Part shown: one piece after another, positions 7,217 to 17,341 of the stretch
How positions within the stretch are numbered: position 1 is the stretch's first letter
Layout: each line of letters begins with the position of its first letter
Assembly: GCF_021372645.1 (NCBI RefSeq)
Contig: NZ_JAJFUC010000037.1
Span: 62,001 to 126,000, forward strand
Direction: 5' to 3'
From: Clostridium sp.
GTDB lineage: Bacteria; Bacillota; Clostridia; Clostridiales; Clostridiaceae
DNA length: 64,000 nt
The notes under the pieces: model-generated
What the model was told of the DNA's origin: nothing
Database searches by the model: none
The model's input: only the letters and a program-made list of their open reading frames with translations
Made by a program: the position numbers and the translations under genes

Positions 7217-7636
7217 TTATCCCAAAGGACTTTTTACTTTATATTTAGAATTATCTAATATTATTTGTTCCCCTAAATTATTAGAAGTATTTATAACTAT
7301 AGGTCCTTGCAAATTAGTTGTGATTTTTTTTACATCTGAATTTAATGTTACTGTAGTTAAAATCATTACTTGCTCTGGAGAATTTATTTTTAAATTTTTA
7401 ATTGTTTCTTCACTTAATTTAATTTCATAATCCTTAAAAAATTCATATGGTGAAGTTATGATAAGTGCAATTTCATCTTTTTCTAATGATTGTAACATCT
7501 TAAAAGGTTCATACCCTTGTAAATCTAAAAGAATAAATTTCTTTAATTCATTAAATCCTGGAATTCCTTTGTTAAAAGTAATTATATTATTTTCTTCATA
7601 TTCTATTTCACCATGAATTTTAGAAATAAACTTCAT
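7217..7636 (-). CDS. fliW: Flagellar assembly factor FliW, CsrA antagonist
   Basis: FliW is a beta-barrel protein that binds either CsrA or flagellin, coupling flagellin translation to export. The family signature is present: [28 protein letters not shown] (about residues 9-36 from the second Met), [19 protein letters not shown], and the later [21 protein letters not shown]. The ATG at 7636 is preferred because GGGAGA lies eight bases before it. The in-frame ATG at 7642 is only two bases from that site. The gene sits between flgL and csrA, the standard Firmicutes order. Confidence 0.95.
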   Translation of the reverse strand: MKFISKIHGEIEYEENNIITFNKGIPGFNELKKFILLDLQGYEPFKMLQSLEKDEIALIITSPYEFFKDYEIKLSEETIKNLKINSPEQVMILTTVTLNSDVKKITTNLQGPIVINTSNNLGEQIILDNSKYKVKSPLG

Positions 7637-7652
7637 ATTCATCTTCTCCCAA

Positions 7653-10600
7653 CTATAAATAACTTAATATGGTCATTGGTAATATTTTGGCACTAGTCTG
7701 AAGTGCAGCTGTATATACTGTCTGCATCATAGAATAATTCATTGTAGTTTCTGCAAAGTCTATATCTTCTGTCTTTGATAATATATCCGTCATATTATAA
7801 TTTTGAGTTTCATTGTTTGCTTGTGCTGAATCCATTCTATTTTGCATCGTTCCAACTTCTGATCTTTTTTGCAGCAGATTGGATGTTACAGATTGTATAT
7901 CAGACAAATCAGTAGTGATAATGTCTGCATTAGTTCCTGTTGATCCTAAATCATTTATTATCTTTGATATAAGATCAGAAACATTTATACTCTTTCCTGT
8001 CTTATCTTTAAATTCTAATATATCAGCTGCGTTTTTGTTATAAGCAGTTTTAATTCCTTGGGCAATATCTACGTTCAGATCTGAATCAATTTGTACTAAT
8101 TGCGCCACTTCTTCACTATTTAATATTTTATTAATTTCAGTTTTTCTTTTCTGCGTGGTAGTTGATGCTTGTAATTCATTTTTAAGATCTTTTATTGCTA
8201 TTGCTGACATAGTTAGCTTTTCATTTTCATGAGTTGATGAAATTGTAAGATTTCCTGCTGCATCTGAATAAATCTTGTCATTTGCTGTTAACTCTGTATT
8301 TGGTGTCGTTGATGATGTTGTTACATTACCTTTACTATCAGAATATATAGACTGACCAGAATTTAATACTGTGTTTCCTGTACTATTTGTTGTAATGTTT
8401 CCTGTACTATCTACATATAAAACAGCATCTGAAGTTAATAATGTATTTTTTGTTCCACTTGATGTTGCAGCAGACTTTGTAACATTACCATTACTATCCA
8501 CATATAATGAGTCACTTGATTTTATCAACGTATTTGATGTTGTTGGTGATGCTGTAATATTGTCATCCCCATCCAAATACAAAGTATCTCCTAATACCAT
8601 TTTCGTATTTTCTGTTCCATCTGATGCTGTCGCTGATGTTGTAAGACAATTTGCTGTTTTGTCTAAATATAAAGTAGTACCTGACGTTACTTGTGGTGAT
8701 CCTGCTAAAATCGTTCCGTCTTCTGATGCTATAATATTTCCATTTCCATCTGTGTATAAAGAATTATTTAATATTATCACCTTATTAGCTGTTCCATCTG
8801 ATGCTGTTTCAGATGTTGTAATAGTGCCATTATCATAGTATAAAGATGCATTATTATCTAACTTTTCATTTACTGTAGCTGATGATGTTGTTACATTTCC
8901 TGTAATATCAACATATAAAGCATCACCTGATTTTATTAATACATTGTCGTTTCCATCTTTATCTACCGATGAATTAGTTACATTTCCATTGCCATCTCTA
9001 TATAAAGTATCTATTGAAGTTATTAATGTATTCACATTTCCATCCTTATCTACTGGCAAATTTGTTACATTTTGATTAACATCTATATATAAATTATTTT
9101 GTGAAGTTACCAATGTATTTTGGGTAGTTTCTGATGTTGTTACATTTCCATTTTTATCAACAAATAAAGGATCTTTTAATAAAACAGATTTATTTGCATC
9201 ATAATATAAAGATGACTCAGTATCTAACTTGTGCTTTATAGTAAATGATGCTGTTGTTACATTTCCATCACCATCAGCATCTGCATATAAGGATTCCCCT
9301 GATTTTATAACTTCATTGGCATTTCCATCTTTATCTACAGAAGAATTTGTTACATTTCCATTACCATCTACATATAAAATATCTAATGAATTTATCAATG
9401 TATTATTATTTCCACTTTTATCAATCATTGAAGTTGTTACATTTCCATTAGCATCAGTATATAAATGATTTTCTGAAGTTATCAATGTGTTTTCTGTAGT
9501 TATTGATGTTGTTACATTGCCTTTGTCATCATAATATAAATATGCATTAGTACTTAACTCATTATTTTCTGTAGTCGATAATGTTGTTACGTTTCCTTCA
9601 GAGTTCACATATAAAGAATCTCCTGTTGTTATCGATGTATTTCCATTTCCATTCCTATCCAATGGAGAAATTGTTACATTCCCATTAGTATCTTTATATA
9701 AAGTATCTTCTGAAGTTATTAATGTATTGTTATTTCCGTCTTTATCCACTATTGAATTTGTTACATTTCCATTAGCATCCACGTATAAAATACTATCTGA
9801 AGGTATTGATTTATTTGCTGTAGTTTGCGATTTTATGATATTACCGCTGTTATCATAATATAAAGTCGCATTAGCATCTAAATCATTATTTACTGTAAAT
9901 GATGAAGTTGTTATATTTCCTTCTGAATCTATATACAAAGATTCATCAGATCCTATTAACGTATTACTATTTCCACTAGCATCTGTAGATGAAATTGTTA
10001 CATTTCCACTAGTATCCTTATATAAGGTATCATCTGAAGTTATTACTTCATTATAGTTTCCATTTTCATCTACAACTGAATTTGTTACATTTCCGTTAGA
10101 ATCTTTGTATATGTTATCTTCTGAAGTTACTAATTTATTTTCTGTAATTTTTGAGTTTTTAATATTACCATTGTTATCATAGTATAAAGATACATCCTTA
10201 TATATCCCTTCATTTATTCTAGCCGGTAAGCTAGAAACATTTCCTTTAGCATCTTGATATAATGATTGCCCTGATGCTATCAATGTATTTCCTGAGCTAT
10301 TTGTTGTTACATTCCCTTTAGCGTCTGTATATAAAGTATCAGTTGATGTTATAAGGGTATTAGCTGTATTTTTTAACGTTGTTATATTTTTATTTTGGTC
10401 AACGTATAATGTATCTTCTGACGTAATTAATGTATTTCCCGTACTAGTTGTTGTTATACTTCCTTTAGAATCTACATATAATGATTCTCCTGAATTTACT
10501 ACTGTGTTTTTGTTTCCATCTTTATCAATTGGTGAATTTGTTACATTTCCACTAGTATCTTTATATAAAATATCTTTTGATGTTATCAGCGTATTATCTG

Positions 10601-11465
10601 TGGTTTTTGATGTTGTAACATTTTTATTTTGATCAACATATAAAGTATCTGCTGAAGTTATTAATGTATTTTCTGTATTTTTTGACGTTGTTATATTCCC
10701 ATTAATATCTGTATATAAAGTATCCTCTAATAAAATAGATTTGTTTGCTGTTCCACCTGATGCACTCGATGCTGTTGTAATTTTTCTATCTGAATCTAGA
10801 TATAAAGAACTTCTTTGTACTATTGATGTATTTGCTGTTCCATCTAATGCGCTGGATGCCGTTGTAATTTTTCCATTTGAATCTAAATATAATTTATCAG
10901 TTGAAGTTAATAATGTATTATCAGAAGTCGAAGAATTAGTAACTTCACCAGCTGCATTAAGATACGTAATTATTGCCTTTCCTTCTTTATTAGCATATTG
11001 CAATTTACCATTAGAATCTACAGTAGTAGGTTTGGATCCTGTCTTAGTTCCCCCGAAGATATAAGACCCATCAAAACTAGTGTTTAAAATTTGGGATAAT
11101 TCATTAACCTTTTCTTTTATTTCATCTTGAATTGCAGCTTTTTCATCATCTCCATAAGTTCCATTTCCTGCATTTACAAGTAATGTCTCTATTCTTCCAA
11201 AAATATTACCCATTTGAGATAATGCTGTATCTGTAGTATCTAGCCAATTTGAGGTATCTTTTATATTTTCATTATATTGTTTATTATAAGAAATTTCAGC
11301 ATTCAATTGCATGCTTCTTGATGCTATATAAGGATTATCAGAGGCGTTTTGTATAGTCTTTCCTGACGCTAATTGATTTTGTAATGATTTCATATTATTC
11401 ATATTTTTTTGCATGTTTCTTAAGTAATTTGAACTTAACATGCTGCTTGTTATTCTTGAAGACAT
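7653..11465 (-). CDS. flgL: Hook-filament junction protein FlgL with giant tandem-repeat insertion
   Basis: FlgL (HAP3) joins hook to filament. The N-terminal flagellin-like region (residues 1-165) begins [21 protein letters not shown] and includes [14 protein letters not shown] and the [10 protein letters not shown] segment. The C-terminal region (1086-1270) ends with the normal [12 protein letters not shown]. Together these total about 350 residues, an ordinary FlgL. Between them lie about 920 residues of short repeats built on LYxDxxGNVTxS (about 34 units), giving 1270 residues in all. One cysteine is present in the repeats. The start is supported by ATAGGAGGTAAATTT. There is no frameshift or stop, so the insertion appears to be maintained in frame. 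It should project from the junction as a surface domain. Confidence 0.95.
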   Translation of the reverse strand: MSSRITSSMLSSNYLRNMQKNMNNMKSLQNQLASGKTIQNASDNPYIASRSMQLNAEISYNKQYNENIKDTSNWLDTTDTALSQMGNIFGRIETLLVNAGNGTYGDDEKAAIQDEIKEKVNELSQILNTSFDGSYIFGGTKTGSKPTTVDSNGKLQYANKEGKAIITYLNAAGEVTNSSTSDNTLLTSTDKLYLDSNGKITTASSALDGTANTSIVQRSSLYLDSDRKITTASSASGGTANKSILLEDTLYTDINGNITTSKNTENTLITSADTLYVDQNKNVTTSKTTDNTLITSKDILYKDTSGNVTNSPIDKDGNKNTVVNSGESLYVDSKGSITTTSTGNTLITSEDTLYVDQNKNITTLKNTANTLITSTDTLYTDAKGNVTTNSSGNTLIASGQSLYQDAKGNVSSLPARINEGIYKDVSLYYDNNGNIKNSKITENKLVTSEDNIYKDSNGNVTNSVVDENGNYNEVITSDDTLYKDTSGNVTISSTDASGNSNTLIGSDESLYIDSEGNITTSSFTVNNDLDANATLYYDNSGNIIKSQTTANKSIPSDSILYVDANGNVTNSIVDKDGNNNTLITSEDTLYKDTNGNVTISPLDRNGNGNTSITTGDSLYVNSEGNVTTLSTTENNELSTNAYLYYDDKGNVTTSITTENTLITSENHLYTDANGNVTTSMIDKSGNNNTLINSLDILYVDGNGNVTNSSVDKDGNANEVIKSGESLYADADGDGNVTTASFTIKHKLDTESSLYYDANKSVLLKDPLFVDKNGNVTTSETTQNTLVTSQNNLYIDVNQNVTNLPVDKDGNVNTLITSIDTLYRDGNGNVTNSSVDKDGNDNVLIKSGDALYVDITGNVTTSSATVNEKLDNNASLYYDNGTITTSETASDGTANKVIILNNSLYTDGNGNIIASEDGTILAGSPQVTSGTTLYLDKTANCLTTSATASDGTENTKMVLGDTLYLDGDDNITASPTTSNTLIKSSDSLYVDSNGNVTKSAATSSGTKNTLLTSDAVLYVDSTGNITTNSTGNTVLNSGQSIYSDSKGNVTTSSTTPNTELTANDKIYSDAAGNLTISSTHENEKLTMSAIAIKDLKNELQASTTTQKRKTEINKILNSEEVAQLVQIDSDLNVDIAQGIKTAYNKNAADILEFKDKTGKSINVSDLISKIINDLGSTGTNADIITTDLSDIQSVTSNLLQKRSEVGTMQNRMDSAQANNETQNYNMTDILSKTEDIDFAETTMNYSMMQTVYTAALQTSAKILPMTILSYL
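8211..10973 (-). repeat. FlgL coding-repeat array, about 34 units with 108-residue super-period
   Basis: The array encodes residues about 165-1085 of FlgL. The basic unit is 22-29 residues: a Leu/Ile-Tyr-x-Asp core, a GNVT or GNIT turn, then a Ser/Thr stretch ending NTLITSxD. Units starting at residues 451, 559, 667 and 791 define four larger blocks. The first two are exactly 108 residues, made of 29+29+25+25. The third has a truncated fourth unit (about residue 752) followed by an extra unit at 766. Units outside these blocks are more irregular. Confidence 0.9.
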
Positions 11466-11476
11466 AAATTTACCTC

Positions 11477-13447
11477 CTATCTCTTTAATCCATTTATTAC
11501 TACATCTAATAATTCATCTATTGTTGATATCATTTTTGCATTTGCCTGATATGCGTGCTGATATTGAATTAAATTTGTCATTTCTTCATCTAATGATACT
11601 CCTGAAACCGAATTTTTTTGATCTTCTAAATTAGATAGTATTGCCTCTTGATTATCAACTTGTCTACTGGCCTCTTGGTTAGTTGTTGCAAGATTATTTA
11701 TTATAGATTTATAATAAGAATCAACTGTTGACCCATCTGTTCCAGCTTTCAACTCCAAACATGTAGTAGAATCTGAAAATCCTGTTATTCCTGCTTCGCT
11801 TAGGAAAGTTGCTCTATCCATTGTAGTTAAATCTTCTGTAGATTCTACTTTGCTTAAATTCATTTTTATTGAATTAAGATTAGCTATTGCATTAGCCCTT
11901 TTACCATCTCCCTCACCACTTGTTGATTTTGTATTACAATTTAATAAATTGGGAGTTGTTAGTAAATTATCATTTATTCTTATAGTTTTAGCAGTTATTC
12001 CTTTATCTGTTGTTAAATTTGTTTTTGTAGTATCATCATATGTAACAAATATAAGATCACTACTTGATAAATTAGTATTTGCTGTACCTGTACTTCCTAC
12101 TTGAATTGCGTTAACACTATAAGCCAGTCCTGCTGCAAGCCTGTCTAACTTATCCATGTATCCTTTTGTGATTTCCTGTACTTTTTGATTAGCAGCTATT
12201 GCTCCTCTTATATGGTTGTTATCTACATCATTTTCTCCACTCTTTATTGTGCTTTGACTCTCATCTTGATAAGTTTGGAATGTTCCACCTACTAATTCTT
12301 CAGCAGTTGTTGGTGGCACTGATTTTACTAATGTTGTATATGTTTTTGAACTATCTGCATTTGTTACAACCGTTACTGTTGTTGTAGTTGTTACTGCTGT
12401 TGCTCCACTTCCTGTCGTTACTGTATTTGTTCCCAAAGATGGTGCCGGAGTTTGATCTGTAACTGAAGTTTTGGTCATTCCCATAGCATTACCATCTTTA
12501 TCAGCAATTAAAACTCTATTTTGCAGCAAACTTTCAGCTAAACTTTTAGCCTCATTAGCATCTGCTGCTGTTATCGTAAATGTTTTTGGTGTAGAATTTT
12601 CATTTCCTAATAGGTAATATTCCACCTCAACAGTACCATCCGCTTTACCAACAGCACTTTTAACATATGAAAGCCTTGAATAATCTGTATCATTTGGATC
12701 TGATTTAACTAAAGCTGCATCTGGATACTCTGTTGATGAAAGATTTATAGTATCAAGGCTGTCTCTATCAACTTTTATTCCAAATTCATTACTTAATTTA
12801 TCTAAAAGATTATCTCTTTTATCCATTAAATCATTTGCTGTTTGTCCAACTGCCGAAACACTTCTTATTTGCTTATTTAATTCATTTATTTGATCTAAAT
12901 AACTATTAACATCTGTAACATTAGTTTGAAGAAGTGACTGGCTATCCTCACAAGTCTTTTCAAGTTGATTATAAGTATAGTTTATTGCATCTGCAAGTGC
13001 TGATGCATCCTTAATAGCTACTGTTTTCACATCTGTTTTATCTGGACTTTTTGACACCTCTTGGAATGCATTAAAGAATTGATTTGTAAGCTCTTGTATT
13101 CCTGTATCTGATGGTTCTCCAAAAATATCTTCAACTTTTGATAAAGTTTCACTTGTTTGTGTATAATACCCTGATGTTCCCGTTTCATTTCTTACTTGAT
13201 AATCTATAAAATAATCTCTAATTCTTTGTATAGATGTTATTTCTGCTCCTGTTCCAACTTGTCCAACTGAGCAAGTATCAAATCTTGACATTCCTCCAAA
13301 AGGCTTTGTTGCTTCCGCTACTGCCCTTTGCCTTGAATAACCCTCTGTGTTTGCATTAGCTATATTGTGTGATGTTGTATTTATAGCACCTTGTTGTACA
13401 TTTAATCCCCTTTTCGCAATGGTAAATGTATCAAATAGTCCTGACAT
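11477..13447 (-). CDS. flgK: Hook-filament junction protein FlgK
   Basis: FlgK (HAP1) links hook to FlgL. The N-terminal rod/hook motif begins MSGLFDTFTIAKRGLNVQQ, with TTSHNIANANTEGYSRQ at about residues 24-40. The C-terminus has VSGVSLDEEMTNLIQYQHAY and ends in IDELLDVVINGLKR, both classic. At 656 residues it is somewhat longer than usual. A Thr/Val-rich low-complexity stretch (about residues 345-385) probably accounts for this. The ATG follows GGTAGGAAAAACAT. A perfect CACCCC-T-GGGGTG palindrome lies in the flgN-flgK gap at 13482-13494; its role is unknown. Confidence 0.96.
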   Translation of the reverse strand: MSGLFDTFTIAKRGLNVQQGAINTTSHNIANANTEGYSRQRAVAEATKPFGGMSRFDTCSVGQVGTGAEITSIQRIRDYFIDYQVRNETGTSGYYTQTSETLSKVEDIFGEPSDTGIQELTNQFFNAFQEVSKSPDKTDVKTVAIKDASALADAINYTYNQLEKTCEDSQSLLQTNVTDVNSYLDQINELNKQIRSVSAVGQTANDLMDKRDNLLDKLSNEFGIKVDRDSLDTINLSSTEYPDAALVKSDPNDTDYSRLSYVKSAVGKADGTVEVEYYLLGNENSTPKTFTITAADANEAKSLAESLLQNRVLIADKDGNAMGMTKTSVTDQTPAPSLGTNTVTTGSGATAVTTTTTVTVVTNADSSKTYTTLVKSVPPTTAEELVGGTFQTYQDESQSTIKSGENDVDNNHIRGAIAANQKVQEITKGYMDKLDRLAAGLAYSVNAIQVGSTGTANTNLSSSDLIFVTYDDTTKTNLTTDKGITAKTIRINDNLLTTPNLLNCNTKSTSGEGDGKRANAIANLNSIKMNLSKVESTEDLTTMDRATFLSEAGITGFSDSTTCLELKAGTDGSTVDSYYKSIINNLATTNQEASRQVDNQEAILSNLEDQKNSVSGVSLDEEMTNLIQYQHAYQANAKMISTIDELLDVVINGLKR

Positions 13448-13507
13448 ATGTTTTTCCTACCTTTCTTTTTACAAGCATAAGCACCCCTGGGGTGATGAAT
13501 GAAAATT

Positions 13508-13918
13508 CTATCTCTTCAAGTTTCCATAAGAATTATAAGTTTTAATTTCCCTACTTGGATTAATTATTTGCAGCATTTTATTATTAAATAATATTTGTTG
13601 CTTTAATAACATATCGTTTGTTTCTTTTTTTAATACTACATTATTTAATGTACTTTGTATTTTTCCAAATACTTCTTTTAATTCTTCATTATCCGAATTG
13701 CTTACAATTTCTTTAATACTTTCATCACCTATTAATTTTCTTCTATTAACTTCTTCTTGTGCAATTTTCTTTCCGCACTCATTAATCTTATCAACTAATC
13801 CTTCCAAACCAAATACATCTTTGCTCATTATCATCTTATATTGAGTTTCTAGTAATTCTAAGAGTTTTTGTAGTTCTTCATTTTGGTTTTGCATTAAATT
13901 AATAAGTTCATTTATCAT
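13508..13918 (-). CDS. flgN: FlgN-like flagellar export chaperone
   Basis: This is a 136-residue, almost wholly helical protein. It begins MINELINLMQNQNEELQKLLELLETQYKM and has the FlgN-type KMLQIINPSREIKTYNSYGNL end, in which NP and the Tyr-x-x-x-G motif recur in FlgN/FlgNV proteins. FlgN chaperones FlgK and FlgL to the export apparatus, and both are encoded immediately downstream. GGGGAG precedes the ATG. The start is only two bases past the flgM stop codon, indicating translational coupling. Confidence 0.88.
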   Translation of the reverse strand: MINELINLMQNQNEELQKLLELLETQYKMIMSKDVFGLEGLVDKINECGKKIAQEEVNRRKLIGDESIKEIVSNSDNEELKEVFGKIQSTLNNVVLKKETNDMLLKQQILFNNKMLQIINPSREIKTYNSYGNLKR

Positions 13919-13920
13919 AT

Positions 13921-14196
13921 CTATAAATTGCTCCCCTTCATTGCATTTAATAAACTTTTTGCAGTCAATCTAGCATCAACATTGTATGTTCCACTGTCTA
14001 CTTTATTTTTGATATCAGCCACTTTTTTTGTATTTCCAATATCACTGCTTAATGAATAATCCTTAAGGCTCTTTCCAAGTTCTGAAATTTCAATCCTATC
14101 CACCTCTTTAGTTTTATTCACTTTATCTACAGTCTTACTGGTATTTGAACTATATGCATTTATATATGTTGATCTATTTATTCTATTAATACTCAT
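13921..14196 (-). CDS. flgM: Anti-sigma-28 factor FlgM
   Basis: This is a 91-residue, mostly disordered protein. The N-terminus MSINRINRSTYINAYSSN is followed by the FlgM-type DRIEISELGKSLKDYS (residues about 33-48). The conserved C-terminal sigma-binding part is KKVADIKNKVDSGTYNVDARLTAKSLL (about 58-84). FlgM binds the flagellar sigma factor until it is exported through the finished hook. It is first in the late operon and is preceded by a candidate sigma-28 promoter. GGAGAG lies eight bases before the ATG. Confidence 0.94.
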   Translation of the reverse strand: MSINRINRSTYINAYSSNTSKTVDKVNKTKEVDRIEISELGKSLKDYSLSSDIGNTKKVADIKNKVDSGTYNVDARLTAKSLLNAMKGSNL

Positions 14197-14231
14197 ACTT
14201 CATCTCTCCAATCCTAACTCTATTATTATAA

Positions 14232-14258
14232 TTATCGTACTTTTCCTTTATAAATTTA
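14232..14258 (-). promoter_or_regulatory. Candidate sigma-28 (FliA/SigD) promoter of the flgM operon
   Basis: On the minus strand TAAA (14258-14255) is followed after exactly 15 bases by TACGATAA (14239-14232). The flagellar sigma consensus is TAAA-N15-GCCGATAA, so the -35 is perfect and the -10 matches six of eight. It lies about 35 bases before the flgM start. It is a by-eye match in AT-rich DNA. Confidence 0.55.
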
Positions 14259-14367
14259 TAGAAAAAATTAAGAAAAATAGTTATCTCCTGCTAACTGCTT
14301 TATTCTATTCAAAATTAAAACAGTTTTTTATCTCCTAACTTCTTTACTAAAAGTTCAAGTTATTAAT

Positions 14368-14646
14368 TTAAAATGCCCATTTTATCAGTAATTTTTCCCC
14401 ATGCTTCAAACTAACTTCTTCTCCATTAGTCAAAAAACATACATCTTCTTTCTCTTCTTCTATATTTTCTATACTGCCTATATTTTCTGCAGGATTATCT
14501 TCACCAGTTTCAATTATCTCGTCGTTAATTTTCTTCTTATTTACTTTTTTATTCTTTTTATTTGTTTTTTGTTTCTTTTTCATATCTAAAATTACTGGTG
14601 AATTATTATGTTGACTGCCAACAGTTTTTTCATTTTCCATATCCAA
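14368..14646 (-). CDS. Small charged protein of unknown function
   Basis: This 92-residue frame has a very lysine-rich patch (KKKQKTNKKNKKVNKKK, about residues 23-39), an acidic stretch and a C-terminal segment, NGEEVSLKHGEKLLIKWAF, that looks folded. The frame opens at TTG (14646) and an alternative ATG lies at 14640. Neither has a good ribosome site, which lowers confidence. It stands alone between the fliY terminator and the flgM promoter. No family is recognised. The C-terminal segment argues for a real gene; the rest could be low-complexity sequence. Confidence 0.45.
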   Translation of the reverse strand: MDMENEKTVGSQHNNSPVILDMKKKQKTNKKNKKVNKKKINDEIIETGEDNPAENIGSIENIEEEKEDVCFLTNGEEVSLKHGEKLLIKWAF

Positions 14647-14680
14647 ATTAATTTTATCATCACATTTATCTGGGATGCCT

Positions 14681-14710
14681 AAAACAAAAAAACTCCCTTT
14701 TGGGAGTTTT
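14681..14710 (-). terminator. Rho-independent terminator after fliY
   Basis: On the minus strand AAAACTCCC pairs with GGGAGTTTT around an AAAA loop, followed by TTTTTGTTTT. The stem begins at the fliY stop codon. It ends the fapA-to-fliY operon and separates it from the flgM operon. Confidence 0.85.
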
Positions 14711-15909
14711 TATCTTAATTTCTTTATTCTTTCAACACTACTTACTATATCAGTTATTCTTATTCCAAAGTTCTCATCAACAACAACAACTTCTCCAAGT
14801 GCTATTTGCTTTCCATTAACTAATATTTCAACTGGATCTTCTGCAAGTTTATCTAATTCTATTAATGAACCAGTTCCTAAATTTAAGATATCCTGTATGC
14901 TTTTTTTAGTTCTGCCTAGAACTACAGATATATCTAAAGGAACATCCAATATTAAATCTATATTTTTTATTGGCGGAACATTACTTTGAGGAACTAATTG
15001 TTCAAATGCAGCTTGATGAACTTCTACGGGTTGTTCCATTCTTTGCACTGGTTGTTCATATTGCTGTTGCATTTGATATTGTGGTTCTGGTTCACATTGT
15101 TGCTCTACTCTAACTGGATCTGGACTTCGAATTATTTCTTTATTCACAATTGGTTCACTTGATTTAGCTTTGGCAGGTTCTGGCTTTGCCACTTCTTCTA
15201 CTTTATCTTCACCTGTCATTATAGATACAATATTTTTAGCAGTTGATATTGGGAATATTTGCATTATATTACTATCTACAATATCTCCAATAGTCATCTT
15301 AAATGATACTCTAACTATTGGTTCATCTTCTGATATTTCATCTGAAAGTGGTATAGATCCATCTGTTACTACTTTCGATGTTGGTGGTGATATATCAACT
15401 TTTCTTCCAAACATAGTAGCCATTGATGTTGCTGCTGAACCTATCATTTGATTCATTGCTTCTGACACTGCACTAATTTCTATCTCAGATATTTCGTGGT
15501 TGTCTGTTACATTTCCATCTCCACCCATCATAAGATTTGATATAACTAAACTATCTGAAATTTTTATAATTAAGATATTTCTTCCTACTATACCTGCAAC
15601 ATATTGAATATCTAAAACAATATTAGGAGTTTCAAAACCTTCTTTTATTTCTCTTAAAGTTGTTACGCTTACTACAGGTGTAGTTATATTAACTTGTTGA
15701 TTTATAAGTTGATATAATGCTGTTGAAGCTGATCCCATGGATATATTTCCAATTTCACCCAATAAATCTTTGTCAATGTCAGTTATAGACTCCGATTCTG
15801 ACTTATATTCATCAGATGATGTATTTTCACTTTCACTAGAAGATGTATCTTCTCCTGATAATAATGCATTTATTTCTTCTTGTGATAAAAAGTTATTACT
15901 CATACTCAT
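14710..15909 (-). CDS. fliY: Flagellar motor switch phosphatase FliY
   Basis: FliY is a 399-residue C-ring protein that combines a CheY-P-binding peptide, a CheC-like phosphatase domain and a FliN-type SpoA domain. The N-terminus LSQEEINALLSG matches FliM-type CheY binding. Two phosphatase motifs are intact: LGEIGNISMGSAS (about residue 50) and VSEAMNQMIGSAATS (about 149), each with Glu and Asn in the expected places and a following Pro. A Gln/Pro-rich linker (about 240-310) leads to the C-terminal SpoA domain, which contains DVPLDISVVLGRT and the LNLGTGSLIELDK stretch. The start overlaps the end of fliM, so the two are coupled. It is the last gene of the chemotaxis operon. Confidence 0.95.
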   Translation of the reverse strand: MSMSNNFLSQEEINALLSGEDTSSSESENTSSDEYKSESESITDIDKDLLGEIGNISMGSASTALYQLINQQVNITTPVVSVTTLREIKEGFETPNIVLDIQYVAGIVGRNILIIKISDSLVISNLMMGGDGNVTDNHEISEIEISAVSEAMNQMIGSAATSMATMFGRKVDISPPTSKVVTDGSIPLSDEISEDEPIVRVSFKMTIGDIVDSNIMQIFPISTAKNIVSIMTGEDKVEEVAKPEPAKAKSSEPIVNKEIIRSPDPVRVEQQCEPEPQYQMQQQYEQPVQRMEQPVEVHQAAFEQLVPQSNVPPIKNIDLILDVPLDISVVLGRTKKSIQDILNLGTGSLIELDKLAEDPVEILVNGKQIALGEVVVVDENFGIRITDIVSSVERIKKLR

Positions 15910-16891
15910 TCACTTCCTTATCTGTTATGTCTAAAATAATGACACCCATATTCTTTCCTGCTATACCAGGTTTCGCATAGTAGCACTCTTCATCACTTAC
16001 ATACACTTTTATTGGAGCCGAACTCTTGGTATCAAGCTTAAGTACATCACCTACTGTTAATTTCAGGAAATCATCTACCGTTATATTAGTATGTCCAAGT
16101 TCAGCAGTCACATCAACATCAACTTTGTTAATACCTTTTTCTATTTTTTCTCTTGATTCAGCCATCAAACTTTGATCATCATTTCTGAAGGCGTATTGTA
16201 TTACCAATTTATCTAATATTTTTTCTACACTTAAATAAGGAATGCACATATTTATAAAAGTACTATGCTTATTCATTTCTACTGAAAATGTTATTAATGC
16301 TACTGGATCATTGGGTGCCATGGTCTGATTTACTCCAGGATTTGTTTCAACTGCTTCGATTTCAGGTTCAACATCTAGAATAGATTCCCATGCTAATCTC
16401 AGATTACTTATCATTCCAGCATTTACTTGGTGCATTATATTTTTATCTATCTCTGTGAATTCTTTTGTTTCAATTTTCCTATCTCCTTTTCCTCCAAGTA
16501 AAATATCTATTATCTGAAGTGAAAACTGAGGATTAGTTTCAAGTATTATTGTGCCTGATAATGGTGGCATTTTAAATATTGTAATAATAGTAGGATTTTG
16601 TACAGAATGTATAAATTCCTCATATGATATCTGCTCTACAGTTTCTATTTTTACTTTAACATTTTGTCTTGTTTGACCAGTTAAGTAATTTGAAATGATT
16701 CTTGCATAATTATCATGGATCATTTCAAGAGTTCTTATATGTTCTTTAGAAAATTTTTGAGGACTCCTAAAATCATAAAGTTTAACTTTGTGATTTTCAT
16801 CATCTTTACCAATTTCTTCTGATTCTAATTCCCCTGTAGATAGGGCAGATAACAAGGCATCTATTTCATTTTGCGATAATACATCTGCCAT
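15896..16891 (-). CDS. fliM: Flagellar motor switch protein FliM
   Basis: FliM is a 331-residue C-ring protein that binds phospho-CheY and sets rotation direction. The N-terminal CheY-binding motif VLSQNEIDALLSAL is intact. The middle domain (about 45-225) contains EHIRTLEMIHDNYARIISNYL and a GG linker at GGKGDRKIE. The C-terminal SpoA domain (about 255-331) includes ELGHTNITVDDFLKLTVGDV. GAGGAG precedes the ATG. It overlaps fliY by 14 bases, so the switch proteins are translated together. Confidence 0.97.
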   Translation of the reverse strand: MADVLSQNEIDALLSALSTGELESEEIGKDDENHKVKLYDFRSPQKFSKEHIRTLEMIHDNYARIISNYLTGQTRQNVKVKIETVEQISYEEFIHSVQNPTIITIFKMPPLSGTIILETNPQFSLQIIDILLGGKGDRKIETKEFTEIDKNIMHQVNAGMISNLRLAWESILDVEPEIEAVETNPGVNQTMAPNDPVALITFSVEMNKHSTFINMCIPYLSVEKILDKLVIQYAFRNDDQSLMAESREKIEKGINKVDVDVTAELGHTNITVDDFLKLTVGDVLKLDTKSSAPIKVYVSDEECYYAKPGIAGKNMGVIILDITDKEVNEYE

Positions 16892-16924
16892 ATTTTCTCC
16901 TCATTTCAAAAATTAATTACATAA

Positions 16925-17326
16925 TTAATTTAATAATTTATCAATATCTATTATTGTAAGAAGCTTTTCATCATAGTTTAGTATACCTTTTATATAAGGC
17001 TGTTCCTCATCAGCTTCCTTATCTACTTTTTGTATACTTTTTTCATCTATATCTAAAACTTCTTCAACTTCATCTACTGATATTCCTATTTCTTCATCTT
17101 GAACTGTTAAAATGATTATATTATTTTGTTCTTTACCAGGAGTTACATTCAATAACAAATTTATGTCAACAAGAGATTTAATGCTTCCGCGTAAATTTAT
17201 TAATCCTTTAATATAACTCGGAGCCTTAGGAACTTTTGTAATTCCCATAGTATCATTGATACTTTGAACTCTTTCTGTTTCTACTGCAAAATGTTCTTCG
17301 CCTAATTTGAATACTACTATTTGCAT
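16925..17326 (-). CDS. cheW: Chemotaxis coupling protein CheW
   Basis: This 133-residue single-domain protein couples receptors to CheA. The CheW fold is clear: MQIVVFKLGEEHFAVETERV, VPKAPSYIKGLINLRGSIKSLVDI (about residues 33-56) with the GLINLRG hallmark, and a VDEVEEVLDI segment near 85. Good SD GGGGAG. It is the shorter of two CheW paralogues in this operon; the other is at 22938-23387. An intergenic repeat separates it from the upstream cheY. Confidence 0.95.
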   Translation of the reverse strand: MQIVVFKLGEEHFAVETERVQSINDTMGITKVPKAPSYIKGLINLRGSIKSLVDINLLLNVTPGKEQNNIIILTVQDEEIGISVDEVEEVLDIDEKSIQKVDKEADEEQPYIKGILNYDEKLLTIIDIDKLLN

Positions 17327-17341
17327 TTTCTTAGCCTCCCC

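Noticed and set aside
8211-10973. Regular short repeats resembling a CRISPR array
   Set aside because: The repeats stay in frame, vary in sequence, lack unique spacers of fixed length and encode a continuous domain of FlgL. No cas genes are present.
8371-11064. Several open reading frames on the plus strand opposite flgL
   Set aside because: They are antisense shadows of the repeat array. They lack ribosome sites and have the periodicity of the flgL repeats.
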